From: Clostridia bacterium
GTDB taxonomy: Bacteria > Bacillota_A > Clostridia > Christensenellales > Aristaeellaceae
Assembly (NCBI GenBank): GCA_025997215.1
Contig: BNUH01000004.1
Span: 1-64,000, forward strand
Direction: 5' to 3'
Length of the DNA stretch: 64,000 nt
Part shown: positions 1 through 8,632 of the stretch, one piece after another
How positions within the stretch are numbered: the first letter of the stretch is position 1
Layout of the letters: each line of letters begins with the position of its first letter
Notes under the pieces: model-generated
Told to the model about the DNA's origin: nothing
Databases searched by the model: none
The model's input: the letters and a program-made list of their open reading frames with translations, nothing else
Position numbers and translations under genes: made by a program

Positions 1-2
1 CC

Positions 3-170
3 GCGCCGATCGAGCGGATTAAGGGCCAGACCCGTTGGCAATTATTCCTAAAGTTGTACGCGAGAGGTCCAACGAATAGTATACTGGAGAAGCTGCGCGA
101 GCTGGCGACGAAGGTGCAAAACGAGAACCTGCGCGCGAGTCTACAGATCGATCCGCCGAATCTGCTGTGA
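3..170 (+). CDS. priA: Primosomal protein N' (PriA helicase), C-terminal tail, partial
   Basis: The window opens inside the last 55 codons of a plus-strand gene read in frame 3, ending with TGA at 168-170. The visible tail starts A-P-I-E-R-I-K-G, contains R-W-Q-L-F-L-K and ends I-D-P-P-N-L-L, which resembles the last segment of PriA (a basic strand, a helix, then a V/I-D-x-D/P-P closing motif). PriA is the 3'-5' helicase that reloads the replisome at stalled forks. The identification rests partly on gene order: priA lies directly before def and fmt in Bacillus and many Clostridia. The catalytic helicase motifs are outside the window, so integrity of the protein cannot be judged. Confidence 0.75.
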   Translation, partial: APIERIKGQTRWQLFLKLYARGPTNSILEKLRELATKVQNENLRASLQIDPPNLL

Positions 171-206
171 ATATTTTAGCATTTATTGCCGAAAGGTGGT
201 TGTCCG

Positions 207-737
207 ATGGCCCTGCGCCGTATATTGGATTCCAGTAAAACCGATCTATTGCGAAAGCAATCGCGGCCTGTCGAGGATATAAACCGCAGGGTTTTACAAC
301 TCCTGGATGATTTGGCCCAGACGATGTACGCCGCCGACGGCTGCGGGCTGGCCGCGCCTCAGGTGGGGGTTTTGCGCCGCGCGATCGTCGTGGATACTGG
401 GAACGGCTTGATCGAGCTGTTGAATCCGAAGCTGGTCAGCGGTTCTGACGAACGCGAGGACAGCGAAGGCTGCCTGTCGATACCAGGGATACGCGGGATT
501 GTTGTGCGACCGCACAAGGTGACGGTGTGCGGGCTGAATCGCAAGGGCGAGGAGATCGAGGTTACCGCCGAGGATCTGACCGCCGTCGCGCTTTGTCACG
601 AGATGGATCATCTGGACGGCGTTCTTTATACCGACAAAATGATTCGTATAGATGACACACCGTATGAGATCGTGGATGATACGGATGACACCGCTGGCGA
701 TTCGAAAGGGAAGGGCAAAAGGGAAAGTAGTAGATGA
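207..737 (+). CDS. def: Peptide deformylase
   Basis: Removes the formyl group from the N-terminal methionine of nascent proteins, acting at the ribosome exit. All three family motifs are present: GCGLAAPQVG (residues 45-54), EGCLS (87-91, Cys metal ligand) and HEMDH (131-135, two His ligands and the catalytic Glu). At 176 residues it is slightly longer than usual because of an acidic then Lys/Arg-rich tail after about residue 150. The frame is open upstream to a TTG at 186, but ATG 207 is preceded by AAAGGTGG at a good distance and gives the typical MA-x-R-x-I-L start. The stop overlaps the fmt start by ATGA, so the two are translationally coupled. Confidence 0.95.
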   Translation: MALRRILDSSKTDLLRKQSRPVEDINRRVLQLLDDLAQTMYAADGCGLAAPQVGVLRRAIVVDTGNGLIELLNPKLVSGSDEREDSEGCLSIPGIRGIVVRPHKVTVCGLNRKGEEIEVTAEDLTAVALCHEMDHLDGVLYTDKMIRIDDTPYEIVDDTDDTAGDSKGKGKRESSR

Positions 738-1711
738 AAGCGGTTTTTCTTGGAACGCCAGCGTTCGCGGTGCCGTCGCTGACCGCGCTGATCGATGCGG
801 GGCATGAGGTGGCGATGGTGGTCACGCAGCCCGACCGACCGACGGGGCGTGGCGGGCGGATCGAGATGCCGCCCGTTAAGACAGTAGCGCTGAAACACGG
901 GTTGAACGTGATCCAGCCTGAAAAACTCCGTCGCGCAGAGTGGGTTGAACAACTGAGGGGATTACACGCGGACGTTTTTATCACCGCGGCGTATGGGCAG
1001 ATACTGTCGAAACGTTTGCTTGACATCCCACGGTTGGGAACAGTCAACGTACACGCGTCGTTGCTGCCGCGATACCGTGGTTCCGCGCCGGTTCAATGGG
1101 CGCTGATCAACGGCGAACAGCACACGGGTGTTACAACTATGCTTACTGACGTGGGTGTCGATACGGGCGACGTGCTGATGCAGCGCTCGACGCCTATTCA
1201 ATTAGAAGAAACGGCTGACACTCTGCTGGAGCGTCTGTCTCACATAGGCGCTGAATTGCTGATCGAAACATTATCGCGGCTTGAACGTGGCGAATGCCCA
1301 CGCGTGCAGCAAGATCCAGGACAGGCTTCGTATTTCCCGATGCTGACCAAGGAGGATGGGCTAATCAACTGGGCTTTGCCCGCCCAGAGCATTATCAATC
1401 ATACGCGCGGCGTGGATCCATGGCCCGGTGCGTTTACATTCAGCCCAAATGGAGTGTTAAAGATATACAAAGTGTGTGAGATCAATTATACAAATTATTC
1501 CCAAAAAGGTGTTATGTTGGATCCCGGCAGAGTATTGGTTTCTGATCCCAAGCGCGGGTTGATAATCGCCTGCGGGGAGCTAACCGCGCTGGAGATCATG
1601 GAACTGAAGCCGCCTTCGGGCAAACAGATGACGGCGGCAGCATACCTGCGCGGGCATCCGCTGGACGTGGGTAAATTACTCGAAAACGTACCCAACGGAG
1701 GCATTCAATGA
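734..1711 (+). CDS. fmt: Methionyl-tRNA formyltransferase
   Basis: Formylates initiator Met-tRNA using 10-formyltetrahydrofolate, the step before Def action. The N-terminal Rossmann domain begins FLGTPAFAVPSL (residues 5-16), and the catalytic triad region is visible as N105 and H107 in VNVHASLLPRYRG and D143 in GVDTGDV. The C-terminal OB-fold domain spans roughly 210-310. The length of 325 residues is close to the family norm of 310-320. The start ATG overlaps the def stop (ATGA at 734-737), and its own stop overlaps rsmB the same way, placing it in the middle of a tightly packed operon. Confidence 0.95.
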   Translation: MKAVFLGTPAFAVPSLTALIDAGHEVAMVVTQPDRPTGRGGRIEMPPVKTVALKHGLNVIQPEKLRRAEWVEQLRGLHADVFITAAYGQILSKRLLDIPRLGTVNVHASLLPRYRGSAPVQWALINGEQHTGVTTMLTDVGVDTGDVLMQRSTPIQLEETADTLLERLSHIGAELLIETLSRLERGECPRVQQDPGQASYFPMLTKEDGLINWALPAQSIINHTRGVDPWPGAFTFSPNGVLKIYKVCEINYTNYSQKGVMLDPGRVLVSDPKRGLIIACGELTALEIMELKPPSGKQMTAAAYLRGHPLDVGKLLENVPNGGIQ

Positions 1712-3189
1712 GCGATAACAGACCGATAGTCCGTAAGCCTCCCGCAAAATTCATTCAAAACAGACCGGGGCCTGCGAATCCTGTCGATAACAGACCGCGG
1801 TCTGCAATCCCTATGCAAAACAGACCGGCGTTCAACAAGCCGTCTGCCCGCGCGGTGGCGCTGAACACGCTACAGGATGTTACGCGCTCTGATGCTTACG
1901 CTTCTTTGGCGTTGGACAAGCGGCTGCGCGCAGTAGGGTTGACAGCGCAGGACAGCGCGCTGACGACGCAATTGGTGTATGGCGTGCTGGAGAAGCGGCT
2001 GGCGCTGGATTATCGGTTGAATTTGCTGCTCAAAGAACCGGAGCGCATCCCGCCGCTGGCGCGAGATCTGCTGCGCCTTGGCGCGTACCAGATACTCTAC
2101 CTGGATAGGATACCGGATCACGCGGCTTGTGATGAAACGGTCAAACTGGCGAAACTGTATCCCAGCGGCGAGTCGTATGTAGCGCTGATTAACGCGACGC
2201 TCCGGCGGCTGTCGGAGAAAAAGGACGGGATGGTTCCGTGGCCGGACGATCCGCTGGACGCACTGTCGATCCGCCTTAGCTGGCCTCGCTGGGTACTGGA
2301 GCGGTTGATCCCTTCATATGGTGAGGAGAAAACGCGGGAGATTTGCTTACAACATCCGGTTGAGGCGGGCATCAACATCCGAATCAATCCGCTTAAAATA
2401 AGTGCTGAAGCGTTTGAAAAGCGCATGGCCTTGCGAAAATGGCAGTGGCGAAGCGGGTTGCTGCCCGGCAGTTACGTCGTGCTGGGCGTCGGCTCGATCG
2501 GCGAGGATCCCGACTTTCGGTCGGGTTTGTTCAGCGTTGAGGGCGTGGCTAGCATGCTCGCGGCGGATGCCGTCGGCGCGAAGCCCGGCATTCGCATACT
2601 GGATGCGTGCGCCGCGCCGGGCGGGAAGTCGGCGTTCATGGCCGAGCGGATGAACCAGTCGGGCCGCGTATTCGCCGTGGACAAATACCCGCATCGTGTC
2701 GAACTGATCCGCGCCCAGGTACAACGCCTGGGTTTAGAGAATGTCAAACCCATCGAGCGTGACATGACGCTGCCGAACCCGGAATGGCAGCAGCAATTCG
2801 ACGCGGTGTTGATCGACGCGCCGTGTTCAGGGTTGGGAGTTGCGGCGGATAAGCCAGATATACGTTACCGCTTAACACCGGAGGGTGTGGACGAATTGGT
2901 TGAGATACAGCGCTCGCTGATCGAGGTCTGTTCATCCTATGTAAAACCGGGCGGTGTGATGGTGTATGCAACCTGCTCCATCCTGCCCGAGGAGAACGCC
3001 GGACAGGTCGAGCCGTTCCTTAAGGAACATAAGGAATTCCGCGTGGATCGGACGCCGATTCATGGGTTCACACCCGATGAATTTGGATTGCAATTGCTGC
3101 CGCACCGTACGTCTGGCGAGAATCCACAATGGATCGAAGGGTTTTTTGTAAGCCGGATGATCCGATCGCGAAGCGGGTTATACGCGTGA
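1708..3189 (+). CDS. rsmB: 16S rRNA (cytosine-967-C5) methyltransferase RsmB
   Basis: Methylates C967 of 16S rRNA. A NusB-like RNA-binding domain (about 46-170) precedes the SAM-dependent catalytic domain: motif I DACAAPGGKS (299-308), the PCSG motif with C373 and the ATCS motif with the catalytic C423. ATG 1708 is preceded by GGAGG and overlaps the fmt stop by ATGA. The protein is 493 residues, longer than usual, because the first 45 residues are an unusual Pro/Asn/Arg-rich extension with four N-R-P repeats (residues 4, 18, 28 and 38), encoded by four AACAGACCG direct repeats. No function is known to me for that extension; the enzyme domain itself looks intact. Confidence 0.93.
   Translation: MSDNRPIVRKPPAKFIQNRPGPANPVDNRPRSAIPMQNRPAFNKPSARAVALNTLQDVTRSDAYASLALDKRLRAVGLTAQDSALTTQLVYGVLEKRLALDYRLNLLLKEPERIPPLARDLLRLGAYQILYLDRIPDHAACDETVKLAKLYPSGESYVALINATLRRLSEKKDGMVPWPDDPLDALSIRLSWPRWVLERLIPSYGEEKTREICLQHPVEAGINIRINPLKISAEAFEKRMALRKWQWRSGLLPGSYVVLGVGSIGEDPDFRSGLFSVEGVASMLAADAVGAKPGIRILDACAAPGGKSAFMAERMNQSGRVFAVDKYPHRVELIRAQVQRLGLENVKPIERDMTLPNPEWQQQFDAVLIDAPCSGLGVAADKPDIRYRLTPEGVDELVEIQRSLIEVCSSYVKPGGVMVYATCSILPEENAGQVEPFLKEHKEFRVDRTPIHGFTPDEFGLQLLPHRTSGENPQWIEGFFVSRMIRSRSGLYA
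1717..1827 (+). repeat. Four direct copies of AACAGACCG inside rsmB
   Basis: The 9-mer AACAGACCG occurs at 1717, 1759, 1789 and 1819. Spacings are 42, 30 and 30 bases, so each copy is in frame and encodes N-R-P. The third copy is part of the perfect 14-base palindrome CAGACCGCGGTCTG (1791-1804). The repeats lie entirely within the non-conserved N-terminal extension of rsmB. Confidence 0.8.
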
Positions 3190-4211
3190 ACGTTGTTGAA
3201 CGCGTCGATCCGATTGCGTTGGGCTTGGATGGTCTGCGTGCGCTGATGGTGGAATGGGGTGAACCCGCCTACCGCGCCGAACAGTTGTATCGTTATGCGC
3301 TGCGTGCGACACCCGTTGAGCGTATGAATACGCTTCCAGCCGCGTTGCGTTTGAGGTTAGCGGAGACACTGACGAATAGCAGCGTAGTTATTGAGCGCGA
3401 ACTAACCAGCAATGATGGTGAATGTGTCAAGTATTTATACCGATTGTCGGATGGTGAGTGCATTGAAGGCGTGCGAATGCGGTATCATCACGGCGATACA
3501 TTGTGTTTGTCTACGCAGGTCGGCTGTCGGATGGGATGTAGTTTTTGCGCTTCAACGCTGGATGGATTGGCGCGAAACCTGTCGGCGGGTGAGATGCTAG
3601 GGCAGGTGGCCGCGGCAGCCGAACGTTCTCCAATCCATAACATTGTACTGATGGGCAGCGGCGAACCTCTGGATAATTATGACAACACCGTGTTGTTTCT
3701 GCGCGCGCTTAGGGATCCGAAGGGCTTCGACATCGGCATGCGCCGAATGTCGCTCTCGACGTGCGGTCTGGCGGACGCTGTCGAGCGGTTCGCGGGGGAG
3801 AATCTGCCCGTCACGCTATGCGTGTCGCTGCACGCTCCCGACGACGCGACGCGGCGGACGCTTGTGCCCGTCGCTGCGCGCTATCCAATCGACCGCCTGC
3901 TGGCCGCGTGCCGTATGTACTTGCGCGAAACGGGCCGGCGCGTTATATTTGAGTATGCGCTGCTGGATGGTGTCAACGATTCGCCGGGCCACGCCGGACG
4001 GCTGGCCGAGCGCATTCGCGGCATGCAGTGCCACGTCAACCTGATCCCGCTGAACCCAATCCCCGAGCGCGACTGGCGGCCGTCATCCGAATCCACTGTC
4101 ATTACTTTCCAAAATGCACTCGAAAACCTTGGCATATCCGTCACAAGACGCCGCACGCTAGGCGACTCGGTTCAAGGCGCGTGCGGACAGCTTCGCCGCA
4201 GTGTTATGTAG
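3186..4211 (+). CDS. rlmN: Radical SAM 23S rRNA/tRNA (adenine-C2) methyltransferase RlmN
   Basis: Adds a C2 methyl group to A2503 of 23S rRNA and A37 of some tRNAs. The radical-SAM cluster motif C-x3-C-x2-C is seen at C114, C118 and C121 (STQVGCRMGCSFCAST). The resolving and catalytic C-terminal cysteine is in GACGQLRR (C333), and MGSGEPLDNYDN and SLHAPDD are typical family motifs. The frame extends upstream to an ATG at 3129 deep within rsmB. I prefer GTG 3186, which overlaps the rsmB stop (GTGA) and gives 341 residues, close to the family norm. The SD before that GTG is weak, as is common for coupled genes. Confidence 0.92.
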   Translation: MNVVERVDPIALGLDGLRALMVEWGEPAYRAEQLYRYALRATPVERMNTLPAALRLRLAETLTNSSVVIERELTSNDGECVKYLYRLSDGECIEGVRMRYHHGDTLCLSTQVGCRMGCSFCASTLDGLARNLSAGEMLGQVAAAAERSPIHNIVLMGSGEPLDNYDNTVLFLRALRDPKGFDIGMRRMSLSTCGLADAVERFAGENLPVTLCVSLHAPDDATRRTLVPVAARYPIDRLLAACRMYLRETGRRVIFEYALLDGVNDSPGHAGRLAERIRGMQCHVNLIPLNPIPERDWRPSSESTVITFQNALENLGISVTRRRTLGDSVQGACGQLRRSVM

Positions 4212-4236
4212 TTAAGAATTCATAACGGAGGTCCTC

Positions 4237-4962
4237 ATGCTGACAGTGATCCGCACCGACCCCGGCTGCGTCCGTGAAAAGAACGAGGACACCGTGCTGG
4301 CCGACGCCTCTGGGTTGTATTTGATCGCCGATGGGATGGGCGGGCATCGCGCCGGCGAGGTCGCGTCCAGGATTGCCGCGCAATCCCTGCGTGCCTCGCT
4401 GGTCGGCGCGCCGTTCGACCCGAGTGTGCTCACGGATGCGATCGCTGTCGCCAACCAGAGGGTGTACGAGGCTGGACTGCGGAACGCGCATTACGCGGGC
4501 ATGGGTACCACGTTAACATTATTATGGATTCCTAATGATCTGAACGAACCCGGTGCGCTTATCGCCCAGCTGGGCGACAGCCGCGCGTATCTGCTGCGCA
4601 ACAGGCGTCTGCACCGCTGCACGCGGGATCACTCGATCGTGGACGAATTATTAAGGAAGAAAATCATCACGCCCGAACAGGCGCGGAAACATCCCGACCG
4701 CAACATCATCACGCGCGCGCTGGGCATCGCGGAATCGGTCAAGCCGGATCTGTTTGAATGGGATCGCAGGCCGGGCGACCTATGGCTGCTATGCAGCGAC
4801 GGGCTGACGGATATGCTCGACGACGCGGCGATAGCGACCATTTTGCGGGGATTCGTGCCGGAGGACGCCGCTGATGTGCTGCTGCGGGAGGCGCTGGATA
4901 ACGGCGGTAGTGACAACATATCGTTGTTACTGCTACTGGACGACGGGAAGGGGGCTGAGTGA
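4237..4962 (+). CDS. prpC: PP2C-family serine/threonine phosphatase (PrpC/Stp)
   Basis: Metal-dependent phosphatase that reverses phosphorylation by the neighbouring PASTA kinase. Motifs are R-x-x-N-E-D (residues 13-18), the metal-binding DGMGGH (32-37), QLGDSRAYL and the C-terminal GGSDNIS. Length (241 residues) is typical for the small bacterial Stp enzymes, which have no membrane anchor. The start ATG follows a clear GGAGG, 25 bases after rlmN. Its stop TGA (4960-4962) shares a base with the prkC start, so phosphatase and kinase are co-translated. Confidence 0.93.
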   Translation: MLTVIRTDPGCVREKNEDTVLADASGLYLIADGMGGHRAGEVASRIAAQSLRASLVGAPFDPSVLTDAIAVANQRVYEAGLRNAHYAGMGTTLTLLWIPNDLNEPGALIAQLGDSRAYLLRNRRLHRCTRDHSIVDELLRKKIITPEQARKHPDRNIITRALGIAESVKPDLFEWDRRPGDLWLLCSDGLTDMLDDAAIATILRGFVPEDAADVLLREALDNGGSDNISLLLLLDDGKGAE

Positions 4963-6830
4963 TGGCCACAGCTTCCGCCAATACAAACCATTCCGATATG
5001 ATAGGCAAGGTGCTGGCCAATCGGTACGAGCTGCTCGAATGCGTCGGCACGGGCGGCATGGCCGCCGTCTACCGCGCGCTGGATCGAAACACCAAAAAGA
5101 TGGTCGCGGTCAAGATTCTGCGCACGGAATTATGCAAGAACGCAGCCTTCATCTCGCGTTTTGAGCAGGAATCCACGGCCGTCTCGCGCATGACGCACCC
5201 AAACGTGGCAAACCTGTTGGATGTAGGCGTCGAGGGTGAGCTGCGCTACCTGGTCATCGAATTCGTTTTGGGGACGTCGCTCAAGGAGATGATCAACCAA
5301 AACGGCGCTATCCGCAGTGACACGGCGGGTCAAATTGCCATACGGATCCTATCCGCGCTGCAGCACGCGCATCAGAACGGGATCATCCACCGCGACGTTA
5401 AACCACAGAATATATTGATCGATAAACAAGGCGTTGTGAAAGTACTGGACTTTGGCATAGCGCGGTTCGTAGGCCCGGCCAGCGAACTGATAGAGGATGT
5501 GCCGCTGGGGTCGGTGCATTATTTCTCACCGGAGCAGGCGCGCGGCCAGGTCGCCGACGAGAAGTCGGACATCTATTCCGTGGGCGTGGTGCTGTATGAG
5601 ATGCTCGCGGGCGTTCAGCCGTTCATGGGTGAATCCCAGGTCGAGGTCGCGCTCAAGCATCTGGAAGATATTCCCATACCGCCAACCCAGGTGAACAACA
5701 ATGCCTCGCCCGCGCTGGCGCAAGTGGCCCTGCGCGCGATGGAGAAGGATCCGGCCAAGCGTTACGCGAGCGCAGGCGCGATGATCCAGGCGATCCGACA
5801 GGCGCTGCATTTCCCGAACGTGACGGATCCCAGGCCGCTGCTCCAATCCGAGGATACGAGCAAGACGGCGGAGTTAATGGCCAGGAAGTCAAAGCGGCTT
5901 GCGTGGACGCGGCGATTACTGACGGTGGGGTTTACAGCACTGCTATTAGTTGTTATAGGATTATTAGTAATGAACCTGCTGAACTCATTGCGCAGCCGGA
6001 TAATTATGCCGACCGTGACTAATTATGATTATAACGTTGCCAACGAGATGCTGTTGGAGATGAAGCTGGTCGTCAGCCGCCGTGATCGGATGGTGGAGAT
6101 TGGCAAGGAGAACTTGGTGATCGACCAAGATCCCATGCCGGGGGCGCTGCTGATGCCGGGTGCCGAGGTGACGCTGACCGTCAGCATGAGCGAGTACGAT
6201 CTTATAATGCCGGACTTAACCCATAAGCCGATGGACGAGGCGGTGAAGATCATCGGCGAGAATCAGATGGTCTCCGGGCCGACGGAGACGGTCATCTCGG
6301 AGGCGCGCGTCGGGCAGGTTATCGAGCAGGTGCCGGCAGCGGGCACGCGGGTTCGCTATGGCACGAATGTACTGCTAAAGGTCAGCGGCGGGCTGATGAT
6401 CGTGCCTGACATGATCGGTTTAGCTGAAAAGGACGCACGCGCCGCGCTGGGCGACGGACGGCTGGTGCTCACGGAGGTTATATACCATACGATCAATGAT
6501 TCCGCGCAGGATGGGGTAGTGATGGATCAATCACCTTTGGCATATACCAAGGTGATACTGGAAACGCCCGTTACCATCACTGTCGGACGGCTGGAACAGC
6601 GGGTGTATCTGGGCGAAGCGGCCGTCGAATTGAAGCTGGATGCGGACACCCAGATAAAGGTGAAGCTGGTAAAATCCGACGGCACCGAGGAGTTACAATA
6701 TAGCGCGCTGCATCCAAGGGGCGAAAGCACGCTGCGATTCCTCGTGCGCGGCGACATACCCGGCGCGCACGACTGCCGCATATATAAGGAAGATGAACTA
6801 TTCCAGACGATTTCAGTTACATTGAAGTGA
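4962..6830 (+). CDS. prkC: PASTA-domain serine/threonine protein kinase (PrkC/Stk)
   Basis: Membrane receptor kinase sensing peptidoglycan fragments or lipid II. The cytoplasmic kinase domain (about 21-285) has the G-T-G-G-M-A loop, K51, HRDVKPQN (143-150) and DFG (163-165). A juxtamembrane basic stretch leads to one transmembrane helix (about 319-340). Outside are three PASTA repeats (about 347-410, 411-478 and 479-540) and a final beta-rich domain, as in B. subtilis PrkC. A GTG at 4959 directly precedes ATG 4962; the ATG is chosen because it follows GGGGGCTGAG at a normal distance. PrkC homologues affect germination and wall homeostasis, which fits a spore former. Confidence 0.93.
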   Translation: MATASANTNHSDMIGKVLANRYELLECVGTGGMAAVYRALDRNTKKMVAVKILRTELCKNAAFISRFEQESTAVSRMTHPNVANLLDVGVEGELRYLVIEFVLGTSLKEMINQNGAIRSDTAGQIAIRILSALQHAHQNGIIHRDVKPQNILIDKQGVVKVLDFGIARFVGPASELIEDVPLGSVHYFSPEQARGQVADEKSDIYSVGVVLYEMLAGVQPFMGESQVEVALKHLEDIPIPPTQVNNNASPALAQVALRAMEKDPAKRYASAGAMIQAIRQALHFPNVTDPRPLLQSEDTSKTAELMARKSKRLAWTRRLLTVGFTALLLVVIGLLVMNLLNSLRSRIIMPTVTNYDYNVANEMLLEMKLVVSRRDRMVEIGKENLVIDQDPMPGALLMPGAEVTLTVSMSEYDLIMPDLTHKPMDEAVKIIGENQMVSGPTETVISEARVGQVIEQVPAAGTRVRYGTNVLLKVSGGLMIVPDMIGLAEKDARAALGDGRLVLTEVIYHTINDSAQDGVVMDQSPLAYTKVILETPVTITVGRLEQRVYLGEAAVELKLDADTQIKVKLVKSDGTEELQYSALHPRGESTLRFLVRGDIPGAHDCRIYKEDELFQTISVTLK

Positions 6831-6846
6831 TATTCAGGTAATAGTT

Positions 6847-7791
6847 ATGGAGGTAAACATCAACAACAAAACGCATTCCGATTCTGACAAATCCAATGAA
6901 TCTCAAAAGCCTCACGAAACCCTTCTGCAAGGCACGCTGCTGCAGGGCATCGGTGGATTCTACACCGCGCTGGCCGACGACGGCGTCGAATACACGCTGC
7001 GTGCGCGCAAGAAAATCCGCCGCGATACCGCGCCGTTTGCGGGCGATCGGATCGAACTCACCCCCGGCGAGGGCGAACGCCACGGCTGGCTGGAGAGCAT
7101 ACTGCCGCGCCGCAGCGTCCTCACCCGCCCGCCCACCGCCAATCTGGAGCTGCTCATACTGGTCATCGCGCCGAAGCCCGAGCCGGATTTGCTGCTGATC
7201 GACCGCCTGGCCGTCATTGCCAGGCGCGCGGGCATCGACTGCGTGTTATGCATTAACAAGTCCGACATCGATCCGGCGTTAGGCATACAAACGGCGGAGG
7301 AATATGCGCTGTCGGGGATGCCCGTGCTGCCTGTCTGCGCGCTGGATCCGTCGACACTCGTCGAACTATGCGCACTCATGTCCAACAAACTATGCTGCAT
7401 GGCCGGACAGAGCGGCGTGGGCAAATCGACCATCCTTAACACATTGATGAGCCGCACGCTCAAGACAGGCTCCATCAGCGAGCGGACGAAGCACGGCCGC
7501 CACACGACCCGTCAGGTGGATCTGCTGATCGACGGCGACTTGAGGATACTGGATACACCGGGGTTTTCGTTATTAGCGTTGGAGGATGTGCCGTCCGCCG
7601 AGGTTTGCGACGATTATCCGGAATTCGACGGCGTTAGCGCGCGGTGCCGCTTCCAACCCTGCATGCACGACAAGGAGCCTGACTGCGCGGTAACGGCTGC
7701 GCTGGAGAATTCGCCAGCGTTCGCGCGGCTGGCAAGGTACCGATTGTTGTTGGCCGAGGCGCGCGAGTCGGAGCGTAACAAGTACCGCTAA
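6847..7791 (+). CDS. rsgA: Ribosome small-subunit-dependent GTPase RsgA (YloQ/CpgA)
   Basis: Circularly permuted GTPase acting in late 30S maturation. An OB-fold domain (about 28-100) precedes the G domain, with motif order G4 (NKSD, 137-140), G1 P-loop GQSGVGKST (187-195) and G3 DTPG (236-239). The C-terminal zinc knuckle is visible as C267, C272, H274 and C280. Length 314 includes a low-complexity N-terminal tail of about 25 polar residues. A GGAGGT sequence lies just inside the reading frame rather than before the ATG, and the sequence before the ATG is a poor SD, so the true start is slightly uncertain. It follows prkC by 16 bases, as in Bacillus. Confidence 0.93.
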   Translation: MEVNINNKTHSDSDKSNESQKPHETLLQGTLLQGIGGFYTALADDGVEYTLRARKKIRRDTAPFAGDRIELTPGEGERHGWLESILPRRSVLTRPPTANLELLILVIAPKPEPDLLLIDRLAVIARRAGIDCVLCINKSDIDPALGIQTAEEYALSGMPVLPVCALDPSTLVELCALMSNKLCCMAGQSGVGKSTILNTLMSRTLKTGSISERTKHGRHTTRQVDLLIDGDLRILDTPGFSLLALEDVPSAEVCDDYPEFDGVSARCRFQPCMHDKEPDCAVTAALENSPAFARLARYRLLLAEARESERNKYR

Positions 7792-7845
7792 TCGCTAATA
7801 CCTGACCATATTACAGCGCCCATGCAAGCATCCCCTGTCCGGCCT

Positions 7846-7853
7846 CATACACT
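7846..7853 (+). promoter_or_regulatory. SigE-like -10 element CATACACT upstream of sigK
   Basis: CATACACT lies 30 bases before the sigK ATG and matches the B. subtilis SigE -10 consensus (CATACA-T). The corresponding -35 region is poor (GCATC around 7828). In B. subtilis, sigK is first transcribed by SigE, so the context fits. The same octamer occurs before yunB in this window. Confidence 0.45.
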
Positions 7854-7883
7854 GGAGGAGACGGTCAGACAGGGAGGGCTACT

Positions 7884-8585
7884 ATGTTCGGACTGCTATT
7901 CATTGTCAAGGATCTCTTATTCCTGCTTTCGTATGTATCCGGGCATACGTCATTCCCCAAACCGCTTACGACTGCCGAGGAACGCAAATACCTGGAGCAG
8001 ATGCAGTCCGGCGACGATAACGCCCGGAAGCAGTTGATTGAGCACAACATGCGCCTGGTCGCACACATCGCGCGCAAGTATACCGTCCCAGGCCAGGAGT
8101 ACGACGATCTGATCTCCGTCGGCTCCATCGGCTTGATCAAGGCCGTGTCGACGTTCAAGGTCGACAGCGGTACCCAGCTGGCCACCTACGCCGCCCGCTG
8201 TATCGAGAATGAGATACTGATGGTCCTGCGGGCCGCCCAGAAGCGCCGCAACGATGTGTCTCTCAACGAGGCGATCGGCCGCGACTCCGAGGGCAACGAG
8301 ATCATGCTGATCGACGTGCTCGGTTCGGACGTGGATACCGTCGTCGATGAAGTGGACCGCCGTATTTCATTGCAACGCATCCAAGGCCTAATCAAATCCA
8401 ACCTGCCCAAGCGTGAGCGCTATGTGCTCGAGCTGCGGTACGGGCTGCTGGATGGTAAGGTCAGGCCTCAATATGAGATCGCGGAGATACTGGGCATCAG
8501 CCGCTCATACGTCTCCCGGATCGAGAAGCGCGCGGTGAGGCTGCTGGAGAATGGGCTGTCCGGGTTGGAACAGCCGATAGAATGA
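7884..8585 (+). CDS. sigK: RNA polymerase sporulation sigma factor SigK
   Basis: Late mother-cell sigma factor controlling coat and cortex genes. The first 20 or so residues (MFGLLFIVKDLLFLLSY) are the hydrophobic pro-sequence cleaved by SpoIVFB, with the L-L-S/Y junction preserved. They are followed by F-P-K-P-L as in Bacillus pro-SigK. Region 2 (DDLISVGSIGLIKAV and ATYAARCIENEIL) and the region 4 helix-turn-helix (EIAEILGISRSYVSRIEKR) are clear. ATG 7884 is preceded by AGGGAGGG. The gene is contiguous at 233 residues, with no sign of interruption by a skin element. Downstream it converges on the oxidoreductase gene. Confidence 0.93.
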   Translation: MFGLLFIVKDLLFLLSYVSGHTSFPKPLTTAEERKYLEQMQSGDDNARKQLIEHNMRLVAHIARKYTVPGQEYDDLISVGSIGLIKAVSTFKVDSGTQLATYAARCIENEILMVLRAAQKRRNDVSLNEAIGRDSEGNEIMLIDVLGSDVDTVVDEVDRRISLQRIQGLIKSNLPKRERYVLELRYGLLDGKVRPQYEIAEILGISRSYVSRIEKRAVRLLENGLSGLEQPIE

Positions 8586-8632
8586 CGGCGGCTTTCTATT
8601 CAATTTGACATAAACACTATGCAACATAAACA

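Noticed and set aside
3129..3185. Upstream start of rlmN at ATG 3129
   Set aside because: It would overlap rsmB by about 60 bases and add a non-conserved N-terminus; GTG 3186 overlaps the rsmB stop as GTGA and gives normal length.
7884..8585. Possible skin-type interruption of sigK
   Set aside because: The gene is continuous from pro-sequence to region 4, with no recombinase gene nearby.
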